From NCBI GenBank assembly GCA_030686995.1, contig CM060686.1:72272819-72336818 (forward strand): a DNA stretch of 64,000 bases. Reading direction: 5' to 3'. The notes under the pieces were generated by a model. The model saw only the letters and a program-made list of their open reading frames with translations, was not told the DNA's origin and did not search any database. Made by a program: the position numbers and the translations under genes. This stretch comes from Artemisia argyi. Its lineage: Eukaryota; Streptophyta; Magnoliopsida; Asterales; Asteraceae. Shown here piece after piece: positions 35,741 through 48,951 of this stretch (the first letter of the stretch is position 1; every line of letters begins with the position of its first letter).

Positions 35741-38251
35741 GCTCCATACCAGTATCATCTCCAAGTTCTACTCCCCAACTCTAAGCCACGTATCACACAG
35801 TTCCTCATATGGTTCTTCTACCTCCGCGATGCCTGAAGAACGTACATCTTGAAGCTAAACTTCTCACTTGGACACTTGGCAACATCCTCTTCTTCTTCAA
35901 CGAACAAATTGATAATCAAAACAACAGTCTATCCTAAGTAAACGACGCGAACCATGAAACCGGTCGAACTAAAACGTATATTAACGAACTCAAAAGGGGT
36001 ACGAATTACCGAATAGCGAAGTAGCGAACATCAAAACCAAAGCTAGAAAAACACAATGAGAAATTTTCCCAATAAAAGTAGACACGGATAAAATATTTCA
36101 TGAAAACCCATACAAAGAAAATACACATACCCATAAAACATGCACAAGCGTACCTCATCGAAAGAAACACTCGATAAACCAAATACATAACAAATTTGGT
36201 AAATGAGAACCATAGACAGTTCTTATTCCCGTACTCGACCTTCCCAAAAACAAATGAACACCGTTTTTCACAAGACATATCTTAAACTTATACATTTTCC
36301 TTATAAAATATATATAAACCATTTTTTTTCCACACTTCATTTTCACCATAAAAATAATAGTTTCCATCAGACGACCTTGAAATACCCAAAACGAATTTGT
36401 AAAATGCCATAGACTCTAATACAATCTCTTAATCAAACGCGAAAAACATTAAAGAATTCCGTAATCAAAATAATCCTCAAACGAACTCATACCAGTGAAC
36501 ACTCACACAAATACATTGCAAACCAAACGATGAACTTACAGACTCATTCGTACAACGATCAACCCAAATTCATAGAAAAACACCGATACTAACAGGTCAC
36601 AAAACATGTCACAAACTTCAATTGGTGTGTAAATGAGGGATCAAATATCCACACCAACTCGTCACGAACCAACAATACTTGAAGAATAGTATAACATTCA
36701 CTCGAGGAATGAATGTATGGAATAACCAAAGAAACGAAATAGTATCCAACAAAAATGAATTCGATTACCCAACACCTATCACGACGTCAAATAGAAAGAG
36801 TATGGCATCTGTACCTTCATGGTACGAATAAGATAGCCAACCAAAGAATTAGGTATACAAACGAAGAATCCAGCAAATGAATCAACTTAAATACCACAAC
36901 ATTAGTACCACCGATTATTGAGGTATCAACATATGATAGGTAGGATGGAATCTTACCACCTACACACCCCAACATATAACGACTGCCCAAACGGTTAAGA
37001 GAATACTTCTCTAACCATACAGCCATCACCAATCATGATATCACATACCATCTACCACAACATATAACAACAAACATCAATCAATGCAATAATGGTCACA
37101 AGTCCACGTGTGTGATACCCTTAAAATCATGTTCGCGACCATAGTTATAAGCCTATTCCACACACATACTTACTTCCAAAACCACACATCTCAATGATAA
37201 CGCACATATACCACATAGCACCTAATACACCATGCAATTCATGTTATCATACTTGCAAGTCCACTTGTGTTGTGACGCATGTATAATTATGTTGGCCACC
37301 ATAATTATCTATGCCCCCTTTCATAAGTGTACTCCCTCCTATGACAACACATCATGCAACAATCATGCAAACAAAAATACAAGACGTCGCAAACAATCAT
37401 CTCACATGGAACAATTCCAACGATCACATAAACTCTATCATCAAAATCACTTGGATAAGGTCGACCCAATATCCAAGAGTAATCACGCTCCAACATGGCT
37501 CCAGACGGCAAAAGACAATATGCGAATTCCAAAACATAACACAAAACAAAAGACGTCGCACAATGGCTCAACTCTACTCTCGCACTTATCTCCCCACTCA
37601 GATCAATTCAACTTACTACTCGCTGTGGACTCTAGATCCGAATCCACACCATTCCATCCTAACTCCCTTCTATCTTTACTCAACCACCCATTCATGTTCC
37701 CTACATGTTGAGGTAGTCGACAACATGCAAAACCATCTCTATTCTATTCTTCCAATTCCACATGATTCACAAGCGCATACAAATCACGAGGTTTAGACTA
37801 AACCACATCTCCTTCCTATGTGAAGTGAGGACACTACCAAGGGTATTATAGTAATGGCTCTATCACCAGAAGTCACCGTGGTTCCAAACATCTCCACTTC
37901 TTCTCCACCAACGTTTCCCATAAACGTCCTCCACTTGTCCGAACATAGATACATGCTATCGGGAACTCGAATTCTGCGGTTAGTCCGCTTCATCCTACCA
38001 CTTCTCTCGCATCCGATAGCAACAATGGCAGTCCAACGAAGCATCTTAGGCGCGAAAGACGATATAATAAAGTTGATATATATACAATACTACGTATAGG
38101 GGATAGAATAGACGCCCGGAACTCAATAAAATATCTCATAAATATAGGAAAATAGACATATAAAATACTATACTTACACATAGGTCCTAAATGCAACTAT
38201 ATGAGGGACTCCTAGGTTATAGTCTAGGTCCAACCGCCTAATTCTCTATAA
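35741..38251 (-). other. Degenerate D interior, no gene supported
   Basis: About 2.5 kb between the pol remnant and the primer site, where gag and reverse transcriptase would be expected. Frames are short and broken. An imperfect repeat of about 70 bp containing AAGTCCAC(G/T)TGTGT occurs at about 37099-37160 and 37256-37310. Several small ORFs (for example 37232-37711) have no domain and lie in CA-rich sequence. Confidence 0.5.
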
Positions 38252-38267
38252 CCTGGCTCTGATACCA
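38252..38267 (-). other. Element D primer binding site (tRNA-iMet, perfect)
   Basis: On the element strand, TGGTATCAGAGCCAGG, a perfect match to the initiator tRNA-Met complement, three bases from the LTR at 38271. Confidence 0.92.
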
Positions 38268-40248
38268 ATCTGTCACACCCCGCCACGACGGAAACGCGCG
38301 AGTGTAACTTCATGGATATCATCACAACACCTGGTGTCTACATAGAGAACAACTACATGCACATAAATAGAGCAATGTACAAACACAAAGTGTTGTAACA
38401 ATACCCCAAAAATAAAATAACCAAAACAAAACATAAATCCAAACATAGATGATAAACCACTTCCAATGCAACTAAGGTTTTGTCTATCCACATCCTTCTA
38501 TCTTATCCTTAGAAAGCTCACCTGAAAATGATGCTTAAAATGTCAACATTACATTGGTGAGATTCATAGGTTTGAGACTCAACACACAAGGCAACCGAAT
38601 TCACTGTGATTACAAAATATAGTTGGACAAAATAATTATAGTTATCATATAGCTACATGCATTTGCAAGTCATTAATCACACATAAAGGCAACAACACTC
38701 ATAAGGCAACCATTAGGACGGCTCGTGTCCCCCGATCCCATAATCATCAATTAGGTCGCATGCGCGAGCAACAGGATAAGCATCCTCCTAATTGGATCCC
38801 ACACAAATTCCACCACTTGGGTACAGTTCTACCCTCATCTCAGGTACAGTTCTACCCTCGATTTTCACAACTAGGGTACAGTTCTACCCTTCACATCTCA
38901 GGTACAGTTCTACCCTCGATTTCCACACAAGCAAATAATCACACATAGCATGCATACGATAACATTATAAGTCCAAGCTCTTTAACACCATACACATAAT
39001 CAAAGTAAATCAAATCATTTAAGACAAGCATCATTCCCATCCCAAGTTTAAAACAAAGTTAAATTATGGGACTATGAACTCACCTTAAACTCCGCAGCTT
39101 CCACAAAACAACTCACAATCTATAGCACATAAAAATAATCCACATTACACAAGGTCAAGCTAAAAGCTACAACCCATGTAATACACATATGATGGATGTC
39201 TAAGACTCATATGACCCACCATGGATCTCCTAGACACCACACTAACCACTACCATAACTTAATACTCACTAAATCCTTTGCACTCTAAAACTCAGAAAAC
39301 GCAGAATTTTTTAGTACATTCACTCACATGAAATCACAACAAATAAAGCTCAACAACTCACACAAAAAATTTACCATAGTCTCTCATAAGCATAGAAGGT
39401 AATCCCAGAAGGCTATGGACCAATAACACGCACAAGTACTCATAAGAAATTCAAACTTGTCAACTACTCAAATTCGGATCTGAACGCACACCAAAAAGTT
39501 TTGATTTTTAATAATTAATTCCACAAGTTTTTATCGCAAATCCTCTTCGTGGTAGTCTAATATAACCTAAAACTTAACTATTCCAGAAGACCAAGTCAAA
39601 ATACCACTTTTACAACCACATGTCACCCTCAAACTTTTACCCAAAATCTGTCCCGGTTTGACAGCTTTGACACCTTATCAAAGAAAAATCAAAAGACCGA
39701 CTTCCCGACCTCAAAATTGATCGTGGCTGGACTTTTTGGAAAGCTTTTTCATTATACTTCAATTTAGACTTAAAATTCGTGACTTAACTCATCACCATCT
39801 GTTATATACACTCACATCTTTACAGCCTTACAAATCTGTCCAAACCCTAACTCAATAACTAGCATGTTTTACGCTCAATTCTCTTAACCAATCATCATAA
39901 TACAATCATTAATTGATCCCAACATGTTTTAATTAAGTAATTTACAGAAACTTACAAACCCTAGATCCATCATACTTAATATTACATGAATTAGATCAAT
40001 AACTAATTAATTGAATGAAAACTAGTATCGAAAATATACCTTGATCTTGATTTTAGCTTCAATAATAAAAACCCTAATTTTTCTTCTTGATTCTCCATGT
40101 GGTCGAATTTAATATGCAGGAAAAAGTGTTTTGGGAACCTTGATTTTGTATTTATAATATTTGGTGGATAATTACCTAACTTAGAGTTGTAATTGGGCTA
40201 CAATTGGGTTTCCTTTTTCCCCTAAAAACCCTCTTGACCGAATTTTTT

Positions 40249-40340
<92 letters not shown>

Positions 40341-40343
<3 letters not shown>

Positions 40344-42487
40344 GAGCGTTATTGTGGTGTACACTCTTAAAATAAATACAGTAGGCACTCTTTTGAGCCG
40401 TTGGATGTATCAATCTAATTAGGAATTAATTGGAGAATTAAAGAGACAATGGCATTCTTGTAAATTAATAGAAAAGGATGGCCATTTTTGTAAGGAATCT
40501 TTTAGCAGCTTTAATATCACCATTATTATATATTCTCATTTATTTAAATTAAAAAGTCAGTTTATAGAACGTACCTATTAACATGACATGAACGTGAGAA
40601 AGGTTTGAAGATCAATATTTATATACAAAGCTTACATCACTACAAAGAGTACACATGATCTCTCTAACTCGAAGATCAATGTATTTTATATGAGATCTTC
40701 CTCCAACTTGTACACAAGAATACATGATCGATCTCCATCGAGACGTTTTTTCGCATAACATACTTGTTTACATATAAAATTCTGTCAATTCAAATCGAAG
40801 ATCAATGTATTTTATATGAGATCTCCTCCAACTTGTACACATGAATACATAATCTCCATCTAACTTATTTTAACAATGTTAAGCGACTGTAATTTTTTTA
40901 CTAGTTCATGATACGCATGAATCTATTTCCTAATTATGAAAGTATTGACATGCACGACCCAGCTCTATTGATATTTAATTAGTATTACACACACGAATTT
41001 GTACACTAACACAGTTGCACACAATTGAAATACACACAAACGTTTTAGATAAATATATTGACACACTTGTACACAATTGACGTATTATATATAGACACGA
41101 ATTTTTTAATCGGTACACAATTGACGTTATGTTGACTTACATACGAATTTTTTAGCTAAATATATTGACACACTTGTACACAAGACGTATTATTGACACT
41201 CACCAATTTTTTAATTGGCACACAATTGATGTATTATTGACACGCACACGATTTTTTTTTTAGCAAAATACATTGACACACTTGCACACAATTGACATAT
41301 TATTGACACACACACGGATTTTTTAATTGGCACACAATTGACGTATTATTGATACACATACAAATTTTTTGAATATGTTGATATCCTTGCACATAACTTT
41401 TTGTAATTCACACATAACTAACATATTATTAACACACACATGAATTTTTTAATTGGCACACAATTGACGTATTATTGACACACACAAATTTTTTGAATAC
41501 GTTGACATCCTTGCACATAACTTTTTGTAATTGACACACAATTGGCGTATTATTGACTCACACGTATTATTTTGCTAAATATTTTGAAACTTACGGTAAT
41601 TAAAACGTAGCATGTACATACACTAAAAACACTACTGTGTCAAGTATTCCATGATAATACCAATGATAAAATGTGATGCACTCGGTACAAGAATACACTA
41701 TTATAAATGAAAGATAGTATCCCATTATTCATTGATACAAAAAGGGAATTCCATCACTAAAATACGCTAAAAGACTTGTACACCAAAATTATTGGTACAT
41801 TAATTTCAAAAAAAGAATAGACCTGCAAAATGAGAAACCCAAAACAAAAGCAAAATTATTGGAGCACCTTTTTCTTAAACAATATGTATAACATTTTAAA
41901 CGGTATGTATCACATTGTTAACTTCGTTGGAGATTACGGTTGGTACGGGTCTCGGGTCTCGAGCAGAGCTTCATTGGAAAAAAATGGTTGGTACAGGTTT
42001 GATACAACACAAGTGATGTTTGTGAATAAACAGGACAATTGTGGTTAGCCGAAAATATACTAAAATTGGTTTATAATCCGATGGTGGGATTTAATTGGCG
42101 TCGGCATCTGTCATGACATGGAAAACGAGATTCATGAATGATTTAATGAGAATCAACTGAAAAAGGTTCTTATTGTATTAAAATAAATATCTAGTTACGA
42201 ATTTTAGAATTGGTTTGAGTTTTTAATATGAATTTTTTAAAATCTACTTTAACTCCTTTGAGATCTTGATGGAGAGAGAGAGACGCAGGGAATTTAATGA
42301 GAAAAAGGGGTGGTTGGTAGAGTTAAGGGGATAATAGTAAAATACCCAATATACCCTTTTGAGTTTATTAACAATTTAATTGTATTTTTACTTTTATATA
42401 TTTATGTATTAATAAGAAACGCCACATGTCGTATTCTTACTGGTGCCTATTGTAACTTATTTTAAAGTGTTCATCACATAAACGCAA

Positions 42488-42490
<3 letters not shown>
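40341..42490. mobile_element. 2150-bp foldback element inserted in a TA tract
   Basis: Both edges abut TA repeats (40255-40340 and 42491-42565). The left D LTR lacks the insert, which proves the boundaries. The left end GGGGAGCGTTATTGTGG is followed by ACACTCTTAAAATAA and TAGGCAC. An inverted imperfect copy of these (ACACTTTAAAATAA, ATAGGCACC) lies near the right end at about 42445-42475. The left terminus shares GGGAG-N-GTTA-W-TGTG with the 418-bp element at 5117. No transposase is visible. It contains a minisatellite-like region at 41030-41570. Confidence 0.75.
41030..41570. repeat. Degenerate minisatellite, ACACAATTGACGTATTATTG units
   Basis: Units built on CACAATTGACGTATTATTGA followed by CACACAC and AATTTTTTA recur six or more times with irregular spacing. 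ATTGACGTATTATTGACAC is the best-conserved core. It is internal to the foldback element. Confidence 0.75.
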
Positions 42491-42569
<79 letters not shown>

Positions 42570-43045
42570 AATTTATTTATTACACTCAAAAACTCTTACT
42601 TTTCATATTTTATGTATTCCCATATCGAAACCTAACGTATTTCGCGATAAACCTTAATTTTACGACAAACCGGAAAATATTCATTTTCAAAATAAAGTTT
42701 CCAAAAATAGATTTTTACACACTCCATAAGCATTTTTTCACAAAACAACATTCCCGTAACTTACTAACACTCAATAACTTGAACGAAGACTCGTTACACC
42801 AAAACCTCAAAAACACCAAAACTACACAAGTCATTTCTACACCACAAAGGTGATCAAAATGAACTTTCCCAAATTCCAAACTTTCCAAATCAAAATAAAA
42901 CCATTTACGCAAAGGGATTTAGTGTTAAAACTCACCTATATCACTCATATATCACTTAAATCACCTAGGACACACCAAACAAACGTCAACCGAGTCAAGA
43001 CTATCAGTCAAACTGACCTGCCAAAACCACGGTTGTTACACCGGG

Positions 43046-44296
43046 GGATTGATCGTTCAACTCAGGAATAGTGTCGCTAGGATTAGAAAGCCTAAAAACT
43101 AGGTCTAGAGGTGAAGGATGATTCTTTTTGGATTTTTATATTTTTATGAAAACAAGTAAAATCTCGGGTTTTGGAAGAGTGGGCGGAATTAGTTGCTAGT
43201 CAACTAACCCAATAACTAAGATGCAATCAAAATAAAATAACAGAAATGTAAATAAAGCTAATTAAACTAGTGTGGTGTGAATAGTAATTGGGAGAATTGT
43301 GTTTACTTAGATTTCACTACTCCCTAGATATCTTTTACAGGTTAATTGTTTGTTACAGTTGCGTGGATGACGGGTTATATTCCTTAATACCAATTGTGGG
43401 GTGGCGTACTTACTTCCCCAACTCTATAAGCTCCTACTTCACTTCTATGTCGAGCCTGCAAGAAGCTCCTAACATGGGATCACTAGAATTCGCTCATGCA
43501 TTAAATGCAACCATAAAAACCTGGTACACATCGGTTCATGTTTCTTAAGACGTTCAGGCAAGTTACACAATGGAGATCTGCCAGTTTTCTTAAGCCTAAC
43601 ATTGAAATCATTCATCCATTACAACTATAAACAAGCAATCAACCTATAATCAACATCTAGGTTTCATTACATCTAAGCCAACACACAAAAGATCTAGCCT
43701 AGCATGTTAAAATTAAGACAAGCGTAAGATATATTAAAAAAACACATAGACATATTGAATGAATTGAAAGGAAACTTATCTTAATTGAACATGAAGGGTT
43801 TCAAGGGGTGAAAACCCTTGAAAATACTGTTACAAACGAGCTAGGGTTTATTAAGTTCGACCCTAAAATTCTCCTCTTAAGTTCCACACTTAATGAATGA
43901 AAATTAGAAAAGTATATATAGATTTCATGAGGTGACGGCGTCAAGAGGAAAGTTCTGACGTCGTCATCTCGCCGCCAATAAAATTCTCAGACTGTCTAGA
44001 TCCAGATCTGACGCCGTCATGTGCATTGCTACTCTGGGCCGTCATCATTTTTGCTCTTGACGCCGTCATAAAATTGCTTTTGACGCCGTCAGGTATTGTT
44101 CCCAGCAAGGAAAATTAAGACTTTGTCATTTTCTTCACTTTTATGCTCCAAAAACGTCCAAAATGCTTCCTTTTCCAGAATTCACTCCAAAAGTACCTAA
44201 AATCACAAAAGGAACGATTTAGGGCAATAATTGATCAAATAAATTCCAATTCCGGCTTAAATGACCCCCTAAAAACGGATCATTTTCGCCTCATCA
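43046..44296 (-). repeat. Element B 3' LTR, inner fragment
   Basis: Continuation of the LTR after the D insertion, ending CCTCATCA at 44296. Palindrome array at 43933-44091; TATA-like GTATATATA at about 43911. Confidence 0.92.
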
Positions 44297-46762
44297 TATA
44301 CCCTTACACTTGAGATTTGCTTATCCTCAAGCAAATGCGCTTTTATTCTAATCAAAATACAAGTTAGGGATAATTTAACACTAATATAAAAGTAATTACA
44401 ACAAATAATCATTCCACTAAAGACCAAAGACAAGCACGGAGGTCATACACTAGCACCTCACAAATAGTGTTTAGATACTCACATCTCTCGGGTGTAATAA
44501 AGTATATATCACAATATGGAAATGAAAAACATCTCTCATTACCTGTCATAACAAAATAGATTACCATAGGCTTGGGAAAGGATCAAAACTCCACCACATG
44601 GCGTAAGCACCTAGGATAAACTATCAAAGAGGTCTTTTAAAGGGTTATAACGTTAGGTGTAGGGATATGGAATACACGGTTTTGTTGGATATAGGCAGTC
44701 TTTACTGGTGGCGAGTTAATAATCTTGGTTAATTACATGTACAATGGCGTTGCTAAGCCAAGACTAGACTCGACTTAAGCTAATAAATCAAAAATAACAA
44801 AAACATAAAATAAACATAGAATGAAACGGGATGGTAGTCCGTATGTTTTTTCTCTTTTCTTTTTCTATTCTTTTTCTTTTTCTTAATTTATTTATTTATT
44901 TATTTATTTATTTTTTTTTTTGCGTACACTTTTACCCTACCATCTAAAATAATACATCATAGGGAATGAACACTTCCCTTACACTTGAATTTTTACATAC
45001 TTTACAATAAACTAATCTAATGACTCGAGTTAAGAAAATCAAAACACTTGGAGTACTTTTAAGATTAACGTACGTATGGGGGTAATAGAATGATGTTCTT
45101 CCCCATTACTCCATAACAATAAGTACTTTACCCATGAGTCCCAATCGTCCCAAAACAATATGTACAAGGATATGACTCGACTTATCAACCATGTAATCAA
45201 TTAGATAATTAACTAAGGGTTTAAACATGTAACAATAATGCACTAAAGATGAGTACATACACGGAAGGCTAAGGCGATTTGGGTGTACATTTAAGTGGGG
45301 TGTAACAAATTCTTCCTTTAAGTAAGATGCTTAAAGTTAGAAACGAAAAGATTGGCTCGGAGGGGTGTACTAGGGGTTTTGTATACTAAAATGAGTACAA
45401 CGCTAAGGGTGTGGGAAAAATTAGTTGACTTAACTAGCCAAATAATATGACTTAAATGGTCAAGTAATTATGATACGGGTTTAACAAAAGGGTGATCCTA
45501 ATGCCTCTTATCATGTAGTAAATCCTACTACACGAATGTAGTCTCACTAGCAGTCTCGGGATGCATCACTAACACAAGTTCTAGAATCTAAATGCTACCA
45601 GTACACTCATAAGCACTAATAATGAATGCTTTTCCTATCAAATCTAAAGGCGAACATCACATATTTGGGTGGAAAATTTTTCTGAATAGTACAGTTTTGT
45701 GCTAGTCATACGACTCCTATCCATGAGACGCTTGCTAAGGCTAAAGTTTCCCTCCTAAATGTTGTAAAAAATTTTAAATTTGGTGCTAAAATTACACTAA
45801 CAAGTATTTCTCATAGTTTTATTACACACCTACTATCAAACAAAAAAACTCAAGTGAAAGTGTATCCTATAAGGTATCATCGTTTACCCTCCCCTTACAC
45901 TTAGGATGAACATTGTCCCCAATGTTCAATTAAAGAATGTAAAAATAAAACAGGTAAAAGAATGAAATCAAATACTCCCTTGATTCGCTCGGTATGGATA
46001 GTGTGGTAACAAGGTTAGATCTTCCTCCAAGAAAATGAACAATCAAAGCTTCCCTTCCAGAATATAAATCATCTTCTTGTCATACATAACCTGTTAAACT
46101 TGAGAAAACAAACAAGGCAACCTCGCATAAAATCGGCGGCAATCTATATATAATAATAAATCCTAGAAAACAAAGTAAGATATAATGCTTGTGGAATGAA
46201 TGTTTGCAGATTTCCTGGAGATTATAAAACTAAAGATTCAACAAAAACTTTAAAACTCTGTTAGAAAAACAAAACTGGTAAAATTTCCAGATTTTTACAC
46301 GTGACGCCGTCAGGAATTTCTTCTTGACGCCGTCAGAAGTGACCTGCAGAAATCTTTATGTTAAGTTTCTGGAAAAACTTTGTCCTACTTCCTGGAAAAT
46401 CCTGCAAAACATCATTATGACTCGATACAAGTATTTGACTCTAACAAATACGAATATACATGTTCATTTAATATTGTGGAGAATCATGATTGGTTTTGTT
46501 TCTTAAAACCATATTTGGGGTTTTCCCTTACACTTATCTTTCGCGAAATACCTTTGGATGATGTTAAGATAAAGGCAAACGACAAAATAAAGTATTTTCA
46601 CTATTTAGTTTGAAACATGATCTACCAACAATAAAAATAAAGCATGCATATGGAAACAAATAACAATCAAACAATTAAAAATCTCACAAAGCATGGGTTG
46701 CCTCCCAAGAAGCGCTTTTCTTTATTTACGAGTCTTGTAGCTAGACTCAAGGTCATGGGCTA
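44297..46762 (-). other. Element B 3' noncoding region
   Basis: Collinear with A 9512-12006 and C 50400-52890. CCCTTACACTT motifs are at 44301, 44976, 45892 and 46525; the hairpin at 45908-45927; TGACGCCGTCA pairs at 46302-46312 and 46325-46335; a T-rich tract at 44845-44922. No gene. Confidence 0.8.
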
Positions 46763-48946
46763 TTACGTGAACTCATCCTTGGTTTCACTCTCTAGGTCAT
46801 CTCCTATATTATTTTTGTATTCTGGACCTAGTTGCAAACACTCTTTGTAGAAAACAAGTATCCTATTCATAACATATTCAACTCCTCTACGTCTATCCTC
46901 ATCATTCCTATAGTAAACCGTTTGTTTGTGTTCCTTTTCTAGGTTCGATAAGAGACGGTATTGTTCAATCTTACAGGGCATTTGGTAATCAATCTCATCA
47001 TTCTCTTTCTTGAACCTAACTATCCCTAGAGTCGGATCATAACTCATCTTAGAGGTCTTAACGAATGGTTTTCCGAACACTACTTGACTTAGGCAATCAT
47101 CTATCACCGGACGAGTATCCTCCACTATCACAAAGTCGGTCTCATAAGTGAAGTTTCCAACAATCACATGCAATCCTTTCACTCTTCCTACAAAATTACT
47201 TATCAAATTCTTGTTGGGCATCATCCTATAACCAAGTTGTTTCTTCATTACCCAATTATAATAAGTCCTAGTCATGATGTTTATAGGAGACCTAGGATCG
47301 ATATAAGCTTTCCATACATGCATATGCCCAATGTTGCATGGTATGTTGATGTTAGAGGGATCACCTACTTTAATAAGGGGTGAACCAAGGATATATGGTG
47401 TCTCGGGATCATCAAATAAATCCTTGTGATATTCCCGTTCTTCCTTGGTGGGCAACTTATCAAAGTATTCTACTATGTTTTCTACTTCCTCTAATTTCTC
47501 TCCCTTATCAACCTCAACTTCCTTAAGTACATCCCTAGTCTCGGTTTCTACTCCAACTTCATCCTTATCACTTTCTTCTATATTCTTATCTATTGGCTTA
47601 ATGGTGACAACATTGACAAAGTGGACGTGTTTGGATGACAAGGGGTCCTTAGTTTGGATTCCACTATTGGTGTCCCTAGTGTCCTTCCTAGGTGTAGTTA
47701 ACGCTTGGTTGTTGAGGGCTTTCAACAAGTTGTCAATCTTATTGGTCATCTCCGTTTGTTGTTGATTGAAGTCGGTTTCAAACTTAGCTATGCGAGCTTC
47801 TTGAGATGCCATAAACTTGGACATCAATCCTTCAAGATTGTTGGTACTACCATAGTTGTTAGAAGGATTCTTGTTGAAAGTACGGTTGGAGGGTGGACCA
47901 TTTGGTTGGTAACGATTAGGCGGATTGGAAGAATTGTTTTGGTTTTGGTTCCACCTAAGGTTCGGGTGATTTTTCCAAGAGGGGTTGTAGGAATCACCGT
48001 AAGGGTTTGGCACGGGCTTGAAAGTGTACCACTTATCTCTCGCTTCGTCGGTACGCGAAGATGCGTAGTCCGCAAAAGCTGTTCCGGGGAGTTCCACGCA
48101 ATCACGAGTGTCATGGGAACCACTACATAATTCGCATGAAGAAGTGATTTTATTCACTTGGCTTGAAGGCTTAGGAGCTTCGTAAGATTTCATGAGAAAC
48201 TTGACTTGGTCCTCAAGTTCCATGATCCTACGGTCGGGAGTGCTAGAATTGTTCGAAGGTAAAGATATTGCCTTGACCGTTTTGTTCAAATCACAGGGAT
48301 CATTTCAACTTTCGTTGTCATAGAGAGCAAGATCTTCCATGAGTTCCCATGATTCTTCCGCACTAAGATCACGTAGCTTGCCACCGGCCGATTGGTCAAT
48401 GATTCGCCTTGTGGAGAGATCGATATGGTCATAGAAGATTTGGACTTGGAGCCAAAGATCTATGCCATGATGAGGGACTTTTTGGAGTAAGTCCTTGAAA
48501 CGAGTCCATGCTTCATATAGAGTTTCACCTTGACGTTGTTGGAACATCAAGATATCATTTCTAAGCTTGGTAGTTCTCCCTGGTGGGAAAAATTGAGCAA
48601 GGAAACGAGTGGTGAGATCATCCCATGAGGTGATGGATCCCGCGGGTAAACGTTCAAGCCATTGACTAGCTTGATCACGTAGAGAGAATTGGAATAGGCG
48701 TAATCGGGTTGTCTCTCTAGTTGTAACATCAAGGTCTATGGAATCTACGATTTTAAGGAAGTCCTTGAGATGTTGATTAGGATCTTCGGAATGAAGTCCA
48801 TGGAATGCACATCCGCTTTGCACCAACCGGATGGTGTCGGATCGCAAGGGAGACACATTGGCTCCTTGGGTGAGCTCAATGGTGTTTCGGTAGCTTTGGT
48901 GGCTAGGTCAGGAATACTCACCTAGGGTTCGGGGCCTAAGAGGTTG
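46763..48946 (-). pseudogene. gag-pro: Gag plus degenerate retropepsin of element B
   Basis: The gag domain (SLRDQASQWLERLP, FLAQFFPPGR) matches A closely. Two in-frame stops break it: one near 48909 (CGA to TGA compared with A) and one at 48305-48307 (TGG to TGA). Both look like C-to-T or G-to-A changes. Counting from 48289, the zinc knuckle is C52, C55, H59, C64, and the coiled coil at 150-195 is shared with A. After that it diverges fully: an acidic linker, then a retropepsin-like fold at about 313-425 (INIPCNIGHMHVWKAYIDPR). The catalytic motif reads D331-P-R-S-P instead of D-T/S-G, so activity is unlikely. The ORF ends FT-stop at 46763, the position shared by A and C. The first codons lie at 57267-57341, split off by element C. 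Confidence 0.9.
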
Positions 48947-48951
48947 GTTAG

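Larger units (their letters stand above)
31587..43040 (-). mobile_element. Element D: decayed Tekay/Del-like chromovirus inserted in B's LTR
   Basis: Left LTR 31587-34121, right LTR 38271-43040 (which includes a 2150-bp insertion). CCGGG is duplicated outside both ends (31582-31586 and 43041-43045). The primer site beside the right LTR is a full tRNA-iMet match, so the element runs right to left. The interior keeps decayed integrase, RNase H and chromovirus C-terminal sequence, with no recognisable reverse transcriptase. Unusually, an 80-bp copy of B's LTR lies just inside the left LTR (34122-34201), so the element has been rearranged. Confidence 0.88.
38271..43040 (-). repeat. Element D 5' (right) LTR with a 2.15-kb insertion
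   Basis: LTR sequence at 38271-40340 and 42491-43040, nearly identical to 31587-34121, with the foldback insertion at 40341-42490 in its AT tract. It ends GGTTGTTACA and is followed by CCGGG. Confidence 0.92.

Noticed and set aside
37232..37796. Overlapping ORFs of 159 and 161 codons
   Set aside because: They lie in the decayed interior of element D, are CA-rich in composition, overlap in different frames and show no domain.
40341..42490. Helitron
   Set aside because: No 5' TC or 3' CTRR with hairpin at the insert edges in either orientation; inverted subterminal repeats fit a foldback element better.
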